Shown: positions 50,411 to 59,796 of the stretch, one piece after another
Layout: each line of letters starts with the position of its first letter
How positions within the stretch are numbered: the stretch's first letter is position 1
Origin: Clostridium sp.
GTDB taxonomy: Bacteria; Bacillota_A; Clostridia; Lachnospirales; Lachnospiraceae
Length of the DNA stretch: 62,244 bases
Assembly (NCBI GenBank): GCA_023666975.1
Contig: JAMPAW010000003.1
Location: forward strand, 27,136-89,379
Direction of reading: 5' to 3'
The notes under the pieces: model-generated
Databases searched by the model: none
Told to the model about the DNA's origin: nothing
The model's input: the letters and a program-made list of their open reading frames with translations, nothing else
Translations under genes and position numbers: made by a program

Positions 50411-51547
50411 ATGCCTACAAATGATACTAACCCACTCAATATAATAGAGGAAGCCAACACCAAAACGCTGGATTATTTTAACAAAACCTATGTCAGTAAT
50501 CTGGAACTGGTACAGAATTTGAAAACAGAGCTGTTCGAGTTAGATGTACAGATTGAAACGCTGGAAAAAACCCGTGAGCTTTACACCTATCACAACGACA
50601 ACCGCCGTAACGTTTTCTCTCCCTTAACCGGAGAACGTGACCACGGAACGACAAAGGGACATCAGCTTGAATTACAGATTCAGGATTTGAAAGATGCCAA
50701 GGAACGTCTTGAAAAACGTATCGCCGATTTGGAGCAGGATATCGAATTTTATAAGGAACAGGTTTCCATGCTCTCCAAAGCCAACAAATGTATTCACACG
50801 GTTTTGGTCGGAAGCAGCCACAGTGAAGCGGATACCGCCGACGGAGATGACACCATTGAATTTATCGAGAAAGATAATCCGGAGCCAAAAGCTACCCACC
50901 CTTACACGATGTTGATGCTAGAGGACTATGAAAATTATCTGTATGCCTCGCTGCTGGACCAGAATATCAAACAGGAACTTATTTCTAATCTAAACAAATT
51001 AGATGTATTGAAATGGCTTTTACACTCGGATATCGGACGTGCCCAGGTTACACTGAACGAGGTGAATTCCTCCCAACAGTCCATTTTGGAATCTCTGGAA
51101 AATGTATTGGAGCGCCTTAATTATAACATTGACACAAAACAGCCAATATGGGATCAGGTGAACAAACTAATCGGCAGTTATCAGAAAGAGCATCCCGAAT
51201 GTATGATTGATTTTTCCTGCGATTGTACCGAGCATGAACTAAACCTTCCGCCGGTCATCACCATTCGATTAATCAAAATGCTCCGGGAGGTATTTGACAA
51301 TATTTTCAAGCACTCAAATGCCAACCGGGTGACCGCCAAAATCTTTATCAGCAGCCGGCTGATTGACGTATATGTCAATGACAACGGCGTAGGCATTCCG
51401 GAGGATTATCTGGAGCGTTCAAGCTGGAGCTCCGGACTGCACAGACTGCACGAAGTCATTTATCAATTAGACGGAAAACTACAGATAAACGGTGACCTGA
51501 TATCTGGCACCAACGTAAGATTTTCTTTTCCAATCAAAAAACAGTAA
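50411..51547 (+). CDS. soluble DegS-like histidine kinase with long coiled coil
   Basis: A 378-residue protein without membrane segments. Residues about 25-130 are coiled coil (LKTELFELDVQIETLEKTRELY; QIQDLKDAKERLEKRIADLEQDI). A second helical region is at about 185-245. The C-terminal 110 residues are a HATPase domain with an N-box REVFDNIFKHSNANRV, G1 DVYVNDNGVGIPED and a GLHRLHE G2. The phospho-acceptor His region is not obvious. No response regulator is adjacent. It lies 52 bases after the carboxypeptidase and may be co-transcribed. Confidence 0.75.
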   Translation: MPTNDTNPLNIIEEANTKTLDYFNKTYVSNLELVQNLKTELFELDVQIETLEKTRELYTYHNDNRRNVFSPLTGERDHGTTKGHQLELQIQDLKDAKERLEKRIADLEQDIEFYKEQVSMLSKANKCIHTVLVGSSHSEADTADGDDTIEFIEKDNPEPKATHPYTMLMLEDYENYLYASLLDQNIKQELISNLNKLDVLKWLLHSDIGRAQVTLNEVNSSQQSILESLENVLERLNYNIDTKQPIWDQVNKLIGSYQKEHPECMIDFSCDCTEHELNLPPVITIRLIKMLREVFDNIFKHSNANRVTAKIFISSRLIDVYVNDNGVGIPEDYLERSSWSSGLHRLHEVIYQLDGKLQINGDLISGTNVRFSFPIKKQ

Positions 51548-51576
51548 CAAGAAATATAGCATTAAGGAGAACAGAC

Positions 51577-53262
51577 ATGAAAAACAAAATAATCCAACTT
51601 ATCTCACAGGCAGCCGAATTAGAACCTTCCTTCGTGGAAGGAATTTTGGAGATTCCGCCGCAAAAGGAAATGGGCGACTATGCGTTCCCCTGTTTCCAGC
51701 TGGCGAAAACTCTGCATAAACCGCCGCAGGCGATTGCTTCCGATATCGCCGCCAAAATCGAGAAAGTGGATATCATTGACCGACTGGAAACAAAAGGTGC
51801 TTATATCAACTTTTTCTTAAACAAAGAAATGTTTGTAAAGTCAATGTTGGACAATATTGATGTAAAAAACTTTGGCGGTTCTGCTCTCGGCAGCGGGAAA
51901 ACCATTTGTATTGACTACTCCTCTCCAAACGTTGCGAAAAATTTCCATGTCGGCCATCTCCGTACTACCATTATCGGCAATTCCCTTTATAAGATTTTTA
52001 CCAAACTTGGATATCAGGTAGAGCGAATCAACCACCTGGGTGATTGGGGAACACAATTCGGAAAACTGATCGTTGCCTACAAAAAATGGGGAAATAAGGA
52101 AGCGATTGAGAAGAACGGTGTCGCAGAGCTAATGCACCTCTATGTACAATTTCATCAGGAGGCAGAAGCCGATGACTCTTTAAATGACCAGGCAAGAGAA
52201 TGGTTTACTCAAATGGAGCAGGGAAACACGGAGGCGTTGGAGATCTGGCAATGGTTTGTCGACATTAGTCTTAAAGAATATATGGGAACTTATGAATTAC
52301 TGGACATGAGCTTTGACCATTTTCTTGGTGAGAGCTTTTACCGCGACAAAACGGAAGATGTGGTAAAGCGCTTACAGGATGCCAACTTATTAACTGAAAG
52401 CCAGGGCGCACAAATTGTTGACTTAGAAGCATACGATATGCCGCCTTGCCTGATTAAGAAAAAAGACGGCAGCTCCATTTATGCGACTCGCGATCTGGCG
52501 GCAATCTTTTATCGTAAAGCTACATGGAACTTTGATAAATGTCTTTATGTAACCGGCCATGAACAAAAGCTGCATTTTGCGCAGGTATTTAAAGTAACGG
52601 AGCTTTTAGGAAACGAATGGGCAAAGGACGGTCTGGTGCATATCCCTTATGGATTGGTAAGTCTGGACGGTTTAAAGCTTTCTACCCGAAACGGCAATAT
52701 CGTCTATGCCGAAGACATTCTCCTGGAAGCCATCAAAAAGGTAAAAGAAACGATAGCCGAGAAAAATCCCGATTTGGAAAACAAAGAGGAGGTTGCTAAA
52801 ATCGTCAGCATTGGTGCCATTATCTTCCATGATTTATACAATCAGCGAATCAAAGATGTTTCCTTTAAATGGGATAAGGTGTTAAACTTCGACGGAGAGA
52901 CCGGACCATATGTACAGTATACCTATGTTCGTTGTGCAAGTATTCTGCGTTCAGTGAATTACAATACCCAGACCCCGATCGACTACCGCCTGTTGCTCGA
53001 TGAAGAAGCTGTCACATTATTGAAAGAATTAAGCCGCTTCCCACAAGTAATCATAGATGCTGCCACAAAATATGAACCATCTATTGTCGCAAGGTTTTCT
53101 ATGGACGTCGCACAATCGTTTTCCCGCTTTTACAATGCATGCCGTGTAAATGTTGAGGAGGAAAAATTAAGAAATGCACGAGTAAAATTAGTGGCATTGA
53201 CAAAAACTATTCTCAAGGAAGCCTTGGACCTGCTGGGCATCAAATGTCCGGAGCAAATGTAG
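51577..53262 (+). CDS. argS: arginyl-tRNA synthetase
   Basis: A 561-residue class I synthetase charging tRNA-Arg. The N-terminal Add-1 domain contacts the tRNA D-loop. The HIGH motif is His124-Val-Gly-His127 (SPNVAKNFHVGHLRTT). The KMSKS site is degenerate (LDGLKLSTRNGN), as in most ArgRS. The DALR anticodon domain is at the C-terminus (FYNACRVNVEEEKLRNARVKLVALTKTILKEALDLLGI). It has family length. AAGGAG lies before the ATG. A tRNA-Arg(CCU) gene lies 5 kb away. Confidence 0.97.
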   Translation: MKNKIIQLISQAAELEPSFVEGILEIPPQKEMGDYAFPCFQLAKTLHKPPQAIASDIAAKIEKVDIIDRLETKGAYINFFLNKEMFVKSMLDNIDVKNFGGSALGSGKTICIDYSSPNVAKNFHVGHLRTTIIGNSLYKIFTKLGYQVERINHLGDWGTQFGKLIVAYKKWGNKEAIEKNGVAELMHLYVQFHQEAEADDSLNDQAREWFTQMEQGNTEALEIWQWFVDISLKEYMGTYELLDMSFDHFLGESFYRDKTEDVVKRLQDANLLTESQGAQIVDLEAYDMPPCLIKKKDGSSIYATRDLAAIFYRKATWNFDKCLYVTGHEQKLHFAQVFKVTELLGNEWAKDGLVHIPYGLVSLDGLKLSTRNGNIVYAEDILLEAIKKVKETIAEKNPDLENKEEVAKIVSIGAIIFHDLYNQRIKDVSFKWDKVLNFDGETGPYVQYTYVRCASILRSVNYNTQTPIDYRLLLDEEAVTLLKELSRFPQVIIDAATKYEPSIVARFSMDVAQSFSRFYNACRVNVEEEKLRNARVKLVALTKTILKEALDLLGIKCPEQM

Positions 53263-53290
53263 ATAGAATATCAAGAAGGAGGGGAACCAC

Positions 53291-54574
53291 ATGCTTTTGA
53301 TAAAAAACGGTTATGTTATCGACCCCAAATCTAATCGAAAAGGAATTTTCGATATTTTAATCGATAATGACAAAATTCGTAAAATGGAACCTTTTATTAC
53401 TTCCATTGACTTGACCGATGAAGAAAAAGACAATCTGGAAATTATCTATGTTGATAATATGATCATTGCACCTGGTCTGGTCGATGTGCATGTGCACTTC
53501 CGCGATCCCGGCTTTACTCATAAAGAGGATATCTATACAGGTGCGCAGGCAGCTGCTAAGGGCGGTTTCACTACCGTTGTGTTAATGGCTAACACAAAAC
53601 CGGTCGTCGACAACGAGGAGACTCTTCAATATGTAATTGACCGTGGCAAAGAAACCGGTATTCATGTTTTGACCTGCGCTTCTATCACCAAAGACTTAGC
53701 AGGCAAAGAACTGACGGATATGGAAACACTTAAAAAATGTGGTGCTGTAGGATTTACCGATGACGGCATTCCTTTACTCGATGAAGATTTGACCATTGCA
53801 GCAATGGAAAAGGCAAAAGCGTTAAATGTCCCGTTAAGTTTTCACGAGGAGAATCCGGAATTAATCACAAACAATGGACTTAACCACGGTAAGTGTTCAC
53901 TTCATTATAATATAGAAGGTTCTCCACGCTGCGCCGAGATTGACTTGATTTATCGAGATTTGGAACTTGCACGGCAAACCGGTGCAACAATCAACATTCA
54001 GCATATCAGCACCAAAGAAGGTGTAGAGCTTGTCCGTCAAGCGAAAGAAGATTGTCCCGGTATTCATGCTGAGGCAACACCTCATCATTTTTCTCTCACC
54101 GAGGAGGCTGCCATTGCGCATGGCACTTTAGCAAAAATGAATCCCCCTCTGCGCACGGAGCAGGATAGACTGGCAATCATTGAAGGGCTAAAGGACAATA
54201 CTATTGATATCATTGCTACGGACCATGCTCCACACAGCACAGAAGAAAAGAGCAAACCGATTACCGAAGCGCCGAGTGGTATTATCGGATTGGAAACTGC
54301 ACTCTCTTTAGGTGTTACCAATTTAGTCAAAGCCGGACATTTGTCTTACTTGGAGTTAATTGAAAAAATGACAATAAATCCTGCGCAGTTATATCACTTA
54401 GATTGTGGCTATCTCGCAGAGGGAGGTCCGGCAGATATGGTTATCTTTAGTGAAAACGCCACCATCTATAATGAATTTGTATCCAAATCAGAAAACTCTC
54501 CATTCAGAGGTCAATCCCTAAAAGGAGAAGTTCAATACACAATTTGCGGCGGCAAGATTGTATATCGAAAGTGA
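53291..54574 (+). CDS. pyrC: dihydroorotase (class I)
   Basis: A 427-residue amidohydrolase that closes carbamoyl-aspartate to dihydroorotate in pyrimidine synthesis. The metal ligands are visible: DVHVHFRDPG (two His), GFTDDG (Asp), LSFHEEN and INIQHIST (His), and IATDHAPHS (Asp). NTKPVVDNEE and the end GGKIVYRK fit the family. GGAGGGG lies before the ATG. No other pyr gene is in the window; it follows argS after 28 bases and may share its transcript. Confidence 0.95.
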   Translation: MLLIKNGYVIDPKSNRKGIFDILIDNDKIRKMEPFITSIDLTDEEKDNLEIIYVDNMIIAPGLVDVHVHFRDPGFTHKEDIYTGAQAAAKGGFTTVVLMANTKPVVDNEETLQYVIDRGKETGIHVLTCASITKDLAGKELTDMETLKKCGAVGFTDDGIPLLDEDLTIAAMEKAKALNVPLSFHEENPELITNNGLNHGKCSLHYNIEGSPRCAEIDLIYRDLELARQTGATINIQHISTKEGVELVRQAKEDCPGIHAEATPHHFSLTEEAAIAHGTLAKMNPPLRTEQDRLAIIEGLKDNTIDIIATDHAPHSTEEKSKPITEAPSGIIGLETALSLGVTNLVKAGHLSYLELIEKMTINPAQLYHLDCGYLAEGGPADMVIFSENATIYNEFVSKSENSPFRGQSLKGEVQYTICGGKIVYRK

Positions 54575-54642
54575 TTTTTAACTTTGTAATTATCTTTATT
54601 CGTCGAGCTTCTCCTCTTTTTCATTTTCTCATTTTAACACTA

Positions 54643-54658
54643 TGTTTCACGTGAAACA
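54643..54658. promoter_or_regulatory. parS centromere site upstream of parA
   Basis: TGTTTCACGTGAAACA, an exact match to the conserved chromosomal parS palindrome, the binding site of ParB/Spo0J. Confidence 0.95.
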
Positions 54659-54731
54659 TCAAATTCCATAATTAGTGTTTTCTATTATTTAATTTACTAT
54701 ATATCGTCTTTCCCAAAATCGGAGATTGTGC

Positions 54732-54737
54732 TATAAT
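54732..54737 (+). promoter_or_regulatory. extended -10 of the parA promoter
   Basis: TATAAT preceded by TG-C (an extended -10) 100 bases before parA; no good -35 is visible. The rest of the 54575-54837 gap holds the parS site and AT-rich sequence. Confidence 0.6.
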
Positions 54738-54837
54738 ACTATTTACACTTAATTAGTATAAAACAAATTTAGTGATACAAGTTTTATCAGTGTATTATTT
54801 TTAAAGATAAAACGAAACACAAAGGAAGTATAATAAA

Positions 54838-55605
54838 ATGGGAAGAATAATAGCTGTAGCAAATCAAAAAGGTGGTGTTGGTAAAACAACTACTTCAATT
54901 AACCTGGCAGCTTGTCTAGCAGAAAAGGGATTTAAAACTCTAGCCGTAGATATGGACCCACAGGGACATCTAACAACCGGATTTGGTATTAACAAAGATG
55001 ACTTAGATTACACCATATACGATATTATGTGTGATAATTGCAATATTGGCGAAGCGATGCTAATTAATATTTTACCGAGCCTCAATCTTATTCCTGCTAA
55101 TCGTTATTTAGCCGGTGCCGAAGTAGAATTTATTGGTGAGCCGGATATGCAGTATATTGTAAAAAATCACCTAAGAAAAATCCAAGACAAATTTGATTAT
55201 ATCATCATTGACTGCCCCCCAGCATTAGGTATGCTTACCATTAATTCAATGACGGCGGCAAATACGGTATTGGTTCCTATTCAATGTGAATTTTTTGCCT
55301 TAGACGGACTTTCCCAATTGATTTATACCATTGAACTCATTCAACAAAAGCTTAATAAAGATTTAAAAATAGAGGGTGTTGTTTTTACCATGTATGATTC
55401 CCGGACGAACCTCTCCCTTCAGGTGGTGGAGAATGTAAAGGAGAATTTAAAACAGACTGTCTATAAAACAATTATACCCCGAAATGTTCGTCTCGCCGAA
55501 GCACCTAGTCATGGTATGCCAATTATCACCTATGACTCCAAAAGTGCAGGTGCAGAAAGCTATCGTCTGTTAGCAGATGAAGTAATCACAAATATAAACG
55601 TATAA
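54838..55605 (+). CDS. parA: chromosome partitioning ATPase ParA (Soj)
   Basis: A 255-residue ParA-type ATPase. The deviant Walker A is NQKGGVGKTTTS with signature Lys11 and catalytic Lys16. Others are Walker A' (LAVDMDPQGHLTTGFG) and Walker B (YIIIDCPPALG). The short N-terminus without a helix-turn-helix is the chromosomal Soj type, and PRNVRLAEAPSHGMPI is characteristic. It cycles with ParB on parS to segregate origins and regulate replication. It stands between two parS sites. Confidence 0.97.
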   Translation: MGRIIAVANQKGGVGKTTTSINLAACLAEKGFKTLAVDMDPQGHLTTGFGINKDDLDYTIYDIMCDNCNIGEAMLINILPSLNLIPANRYLAGAEVEFIGEPDMQYIVKNHLRKIQDKFDYIIIDCPPALGMLTINSMTAANTVLVPIQCEFFALDGLSQLIYTIELIQQKLNKDLKIEGVVFTMYDSRTNLSLQVVENVKENLKQTVYKTIIPRNVRLAEAPSHGMPIITYDSKSAGAESYRLLADEVITNINV

Positions 55606-55615
55606 TTTTTATCAT

Positions 55616-55631
55616 TGTTTCACGTGAAACA
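55616..55631. promoter_or_regulatory. parS centromere site between parA and parB
   Basis: A second perfect TGTTTCACGTGAAACA, 13 bases before the parB start. It lies in the parA-parB gap and overlaps an upstream extension of the parB frame. Confidence 0.95.
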
Positions 55632-55644
55632 TAGGAGGAGCAAA

Positions 55645-56571
55645 ATGCCAAAAAAGGGATTAGGCAATGGTCTTGATACCATGCTGGGAGTAAACACAAC
55701 ACAAACCAGAAAGAACAATCATTCAATTGAAAAGGAAGTTGTAAAAGAAGTTATCAAAGAAGTACCCACTGAAATGACTCTTCCTATCAACAAAATTGAA
55801 ATCAATAAGGAGCAGCCAAGAAAACAATTCAACGAAGATGCCCTTCAAGAATTAGCCGATTCAATTTCACAACACGGTATTATTGAACCGCTGGTTGTAA
55901 CCAAAAAGGAAAATTACTACTTACTTGTATCCGGTGAAAGGCGTTGGCGCGCAGCGATGAAGGCCGGATTAAAAGAAGTTCCTGTCGTCATCAAGGACTA
56001 TACTGAACAGGAAATTCTCGAAATTGGATTAATTGAAAATATCCAACGTGAAGACTTAAATCCAATTGAAGAAGCACAGGCATATAAGCGGTTAATTGAC
56101 GAATTCCATTTAAAACAAGATGACATTGCCGACCGGGTTTCCAAAAGCAGGAGTGCGATTACTAATATTTTACGATTATTGAAATTATCCGAGCAGGTTC
56201 AGGAAATGGTGATAGATGAAAAACTTTCAAATGGTCATGCCAGAGCACTGCTTGCTATCGAAGACAATGCTATTCAATATGAAACTGCCTGCAAAGTTTT
56301 TGACGAAAGACTCTCTGTACGGGAAACAGAAAAACTGGTCAAAAAAGTGCTCAACGATTTAAATAATCCGGTTAAAGAAGCGGAAGCTGCCGTAACGGAA
56401 GAAGACTTTTCTTTCCTCTATAAAGAATTAGAAGAAAACTTCAAAAACAAGCTGGGAGCAAAAACAACCATCAAAGCTAAGGGCAATGATAAGGGCAAAA
56501 TTGAAATCGAATACTACTCCAAATCCGAATTAGAGCATATTATGGAAATGATTTACTCCATTCAGGCATAA
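55645..56571 (+). CDS. parB: chromosome partitioning protein ParB (Spo0J)
   Basis: A protein of about 308 residues that binds parS and spreads as a CTP-dependent clamp. The N-terminal MPKKGLGNGLDTMLG is typical. The CTPase motifs are LVSGERRWRAAMKAG and GLIENIQREDLNPIEEA (ENIQR), followed by the helix-turn-helix DDIADRVSKSRSAITNILRLL and a C-terminal dimer domain. The frame reads through the parS site from a TTG at 55615, but AGGAGGAG before the ATG at 55645 marks the true start. Confidence 0.97.
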   Translation: MPKKGLGNGLDTMLGVNTTQTRKNNHSIEKEVVKEVIKEVPTEMTLPINKIEINKEQPRKQFNEDALQELADSISQHGIIEPLVVTKKENYYLLVSGERRWRAAMKAGLKEVPVVIKDYTEQEILEIGLIENIQREDLNPIEEAQAYKRLIDEFHLKQDDIADRVSKSRSAITNILRLLKLSEQVQEMVIDEKLSNGHARALLAIEDNAIQYETACKVFDERLSVRETEKLVKKVLNDLNNPVKEAEAAVTEEDFSFLYKELEENFKNKLGAKTTIKAKGNDKGKIEIEYYSKSELEHIMEMIYSIQA

Positions 56572-56624
56572 CTTAAACAAATATTGCAAACAACCGATAC
56601 ATATAAAGAACAGAGGAAGAAAAA

Positions 56625-57182
56625 ATGAAGACAAATATTTTTGATTCCATAGGAATTAGCACAGACATTATTGTCCTGATATTAGTTATCCTTGTACTAT
56701 TCCAATTTATATGGATACTTGTCATTATATCTAACTACCACAAACTGAATAAACGTATTTCCAAATTCACATCAGGAAAAGATGCTGCAAATTTAGAAGA
56801 AATATTAATTAAACGTTTTTCCGAAATACGTCAAATTGTTAAAAATGAAAAAGAACAAAATAAAGACATTGACATGATAAATGACAAATTCCTTACTACT
56901 TTTTGCAAAATAGGATTAGTCAAATATGACGCATTTAGAGAAATGTCAGGTAAGTTAAGTTTTTCTCTTGCTCTCTTGACAGAAAACCACGACGGGATTA
57001 TCATTACTTCCATGCACAGCCGTGAAGGCTGCTTTACCTATTGCAAGGAAGTAGAGAATGAGGAATCCTACTATATCCTATCAGAAGAGGAACGGCTTGC
57101 CCTGAATGTTGCCATTGGCAGAGAGGGAGCAAAGGAAGCGGCCAAAGAACGGGAAGAGAGGAAACCGGAAATCAGTTATTAA
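56625..57182 (+). CDS. DUF4446 family protein
   Basis: A 185-residue protein with a membrane helix at about residues 15-37 (IIVLILVILVLFQFIWILVII) and a soluble domain with a short helical region, then CKIGLVKYDAFREMSGKLSFSLALL and GIIITSMHSREGCFTYCKEV, the core of DUF4446. This family often lies next to parB in Clostridia, as here, but its function is not known. AAGAGG lies before the ATG. The C-terminal 25 residues are charged (REGAKEAAKEREERKP). Confidence 0.88.
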   Translation: MKTNIFDSIGISTDIIVLILVILVLFQFIWILVIISNYHKLNKRISKFTSGKDAANLEEILIKRFSEIRQIVKNEKEQNKDIDMINDKFLTTFCKIGLVKYDAFREMSGKLSFSLALLTENHDGIIITSMHSREGCFTYCKEVENEESYYILSEEERLALNVAIGREGAKEAAKEREERKPEISY

Positions 57183-57190
57183 GGAGTCGA

Positions 57191-58084
57191 ATGATTATGC
57201 ATAGTTATTTAAGAGCCATTGGTTTTAGCAAATTAAGAAATAAACGTGCACAAAATGAATTAATAACTTATATGCTAAACACGGCTGTTGATCGCAAAGA
57301 AATAGATGTCAGTGCAGATACCCGCTTAGTCCAAGTAGACAGAGAATTCGATTGTGGTCTGGGGATTTCTGTCATAGGTGAATACGATATGGAAGATACT
57401 CTGGTTATTGACCATATTTTTCCATACTGTAAAGGGTTATATACCACTTATCAATCCAACATTCAGATAGAACAACACCCCGACCAAGAAGCCTACTCTG
57501 CCGTATCTGATGACTATAACTTGGGAATAACGCTTATCTACAATCTGCAAAATATTGTAGATTACGTGCGCAGTACATGGTTAAATGAATATTATCAAAC
57601 TCCCAAAAATGTTAAATTCGGTGCTCTTTCTTTAGAGGGACGTATTATTTACGGTGTCCACTTGGATTACATCGCCTGTCCATATGATAAACAGCCGATT
57701 AGCAATAATGCCCGTAGAGAGTTAATTGCCAAAGCAAGGTCCGGTGATATGGACGCTTTAGAAAGCCTGACTCTCGATGACATGGATACCTATTCTCTGG
57801 TTACCAAAAGAATCAAGAATGAAGATTTACTGACCGTGGTAGAAACATACTTTATGCCCTACGGCATCGACAATGAACACTATTCTGTTTTAGGAATTAT
57901 TCAAAAAATTGAGCAAATAACTAATGAAATTTCATATGAAATAGTGTATAATCTAACTATATTGTGTAATGATATTACTTTAAATGTAGGTATCAACGCA
58001 CTGGATTTACAAGGCGAGCCAAAAGTCGGCAGACGATTTAAAGGAGTTATCTGGCTCCAAGGCGACGTCGATTTTGCATTATGA
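57191..58084 (+). CDS. DUF3881 family protein
   Basis: A 297-residue soluble protein starting M(IM)HSYLRAIGFSKLRN, which is the DUF3881 N-terminus, and with YGVHLDYIACPYDKQ and a C-terminal RFKGVIWLQGDVDF. The family is known to me mainly from Lachnospiraceae, with unknown function. AAGGAG lies 4 bases before the first ATG and 10 before the third codon (57197), so either could be used. It follows DUF4446 after 8 bases in the par region. Confidence 0.88.
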   Translation: MIMHSYLRAIGFSKLRNKRAQNELITYMLNTAVDRKEIDVSADTRLVQVDREFDCGLGISVIGEYDMEDTLVIDHIFPYCKGLYTTYQSNIQIEQHPDQEAYSAVSDDYNLGITLIYNLQNIVDYVRSTWLNEYYQTPKNVKFGALSLEGRIIYGVHLDYIACPYDKQPISNNARRELIAKARSGDMDALESLTLDDMDTYSLVTKRIKNEDLLTVVETYFMPYGIDNEHYSVLGIIQKIEQITNEISYEIVYNLTILCNDITLNVGINALDLQGEPKVGRRFKGVIWLQGDVDFAL

Positions 58085-58091
58085 TAAAACT

Positions 58092-58163
58092 GTACCCGTA
58101 GTTAAATGGATATAACAATTCTCTCCTAAAGAATAATTGTGGGTTCGATTCCCGCCGGGTGCA
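58092..58163 (+). tRNA. tRNA-Arg(CCU)
   Basis: A 72-base cloverleaf. Acceptor GTACCCG (58092-58098) pairs with CGGGTGC (58156-58162, one G-U), discriminator A at 58163; D-stem GTTA/TAAC; anticodon stem ATTCT/AGAAT (58118-58122 with 58130-58134) with loop CTCCTAA and anticodon CCT (58125-58127), reading AGG; T-arm GTGGG/CCCGC with loop TTCGATT. The CCA end is not encoded. It decodes a rare Arg codon. Confidence 0.93.
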
Positions 58164-58225
58164 TTTACTATTTGTTAAAAATTAAGAAAGGAAAACAGAC
58201 ACCGAAGAGTGTCTAGGAAGAGATT

Positions 58226-58801
58226 ATGAACATTAAAAAATCAAATTTAACATTTAGTGCTGTTGGTTTTGTTGCATCTTTATTGATTGTTCTTTATCTT
58301 ATTTTGAACATGCCGAATATGGTTTCACTGATTCTCGTTTTCGGATTAATTGCACTGGCAAATACTTATTTTTTTGTAGACAGTATCATGAAAAAAATAG
58401 ACGAAATATCACAAGCCTCCATAGATAAACAGACGGAGCTTGTCAAAGTAGAAAAAGGACTTTATTCTGTAGCCAAGCGAGACGAGACGACCAATATCAA
58501 GCAGCATGATATTTTAATCGAACAGCTGCAGCAATTAAAAGCAGAAAACCAGCGGTTAAACGCAGAACTAATTGAGCAGCAGAAATTGTGCACCAAAATC
58601 ATTGTTAAGAAAAATCAAGAGAATAACCAACGGAATCTCAGCGGCTCCGATAGAATTTCTAAGCTTCTTGTGCAATTGAATGGTAATAATATCAGCAATT
58701 CTAAAGAAACGATGAAAGTCTTAGAAGAAATAAATCAAACATTAGACACCTATTACAACGATAATAATCAGGATAATGTGAGACAAATGCGAGCCAACTA
58801 A
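58226..58801 (+). CDS. membrane protein with cytoplasmic coiled coil, unknown function
   Basis: A 191-residue protein with two membrane helices (about 9-29 and 33-52) and a coiled-coil tail of about 130 residues (ILIEQLQQLKAENQRLNAELIEQQ), then a helical acidic end. I recognise no family. A small AGACAC/GTGTCT hairpin (58197-58214) stands just before its ribosome site AGGAAGAG. It is between the tRNA and the exonuclease gene and might have a structural role. Confidence 0.65.
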   Translation: MNIKKSNLTFSAVGFVASLLIVLYLILNMPNMVSLILVFGLIALANTYFFVDSIMKKIDEISQASIDKQTELVKVEKGLYSVAKRDETTNIKQHDILIEQLQQLKAENQRLNAELIEQQKLCTKIIVKKNQENNQRNLSGSDRISKLLVQLNGNNISNSKETMKVLEEINQTLDTYYNDNNQDNVRQMRAN

Positions 58802-58827
58802 CAAAAGAAGCTTAAAGAAGGAATTAT

Positions 58828-59796
58828 ATGAACTACATTGTTATGGACTTAGAATGGAACCAAAGTGCTTCCGGACAATCTGATGAAAACCCCAGACTGC
58901 CCTTTGAAATTATTGAAATTGGTGCTGTAAAACTGGACGACCAATTTAATATTATTGACCAGTATGGAAGTATCGTGAAACCGAGAATCTACCGACGGCT
59001 TCAATCCCATATCCGTGAACTGCTCAATTACGATGAATCCGTTCTCCGCACGGGCCGTCCATTCGATGTAGTATTTCGTGAATTTAAAAAATGGTGCGGT
59101 GAAGATTATATTTTCTGCACCTGGGGTCCTTTGGATTTGACCTGCTTGCAGCAAAATATGGACTTCTACTACCTGAAAAATTTTACCTTTCCTTTGAAGT
59201 TCTATAATCTTCAGGAAATCTATGCTATCAATCAATACAGCGATAAATCGCAGATGCCGAGCTTGGAAAAAGCAGTAAAGGAATTAGATATACCTATTGA
59301 TATTGATGAACCGTTTCACTGCGCCAAAAATGATGCCTTTTATACGGCAAAGGTAATGAAGAAAATAAATAACAAAAAATTTTCTGATATGTACAGTATT
59401 GACTGTTACCACTATCCGACCTGCGAGGAAGAAGAAATTACTTTTCATCACTATAATTATAGTGAATATTTTACCCGCACCTTCCATGATAAGCACGAGG
59501 CGATGAACGACAAAGATGTTGCCACATTGCGCTGCCTCAAATGTAACCGCAAATTACAGAAAAAAATCCGTTGGTATGTCACTAATTCCAACACTCAGGT
59601 TTGTGTGGGCAAATGCTGGAATCACGGTTTAATCTGTGGAAAAGTCAAATTTAAAAACACGAAGGACGACAACATTTTTGCAATAAAGACTGTCGAAAAA
59701 ATCAACAAAAAAGAATATGAAAAAATCAGGAACCGCCAAATTGAACTCAGAAAAAAAAGACAGGCAAAAAGGATACAAAAAAAGGGAATTACCTGA
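58828..59796 (+). CDS. DEDD-family 3'-5' exonuclease-like protein
   Basis: A 322-residue protein. Residues 1-185 are an RNase T/DnaQ-like exonuclease: ExoI VMDLEWN with Asp7 and Glu9, ExoII around FCTWGPLDLTCL and ExoIII HCAKNDAFYTAKVM (His and Asp). The C-terminal part (about 200-322) has a zinc-ribbon-like set (LRCLKCNRKL, VCVGKCWNHG) and a basic tail (KKRQAKRIQKKG). This two-part form is common in Lachnospiraceae; the nucleic-acid substrate is unknown. AAGGAA precedes the ATG. Its end overlaps the convergent rsmG by 8 bases. Confidence 0.85.
   Translation: MNYIVMDLEWNQSASGQSDENPRLPFEIIEIGAVKLDDQFNIIDQYGSIVKPRIYRRLQSHIRELLNYDESVLRTGRPFDVVFREFKKWCGEDYIFCTWGPLDLTCLQQNMDFYYLKNFTFPLKFYNLQEIYAINQYSDKSQMPSLEKAVKELDIPIDIDEPFHCAKNDAFYTAKVMKKINNKKFSDMYSIDCYHYPTCEEEEITFHHYNYSEYFTRTFHDKHEAMNDKDVATLRCLKCNRKLQKKIRWYVTNSNTQVCVGKCWNHGLICGKVKFKNTKDDNIFAIKTVEKINKKEYEKIRNRQIELRKKRQAKRIQKKGIT

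Noticed and set aside
55615..55644. A longer ParB starting at the TTG at 55615.
   Set aside because: Those codons are the parS palindrome read in frame. A strong AGGAGGAG and the family-typical MPKKGLG start follow at 55645.
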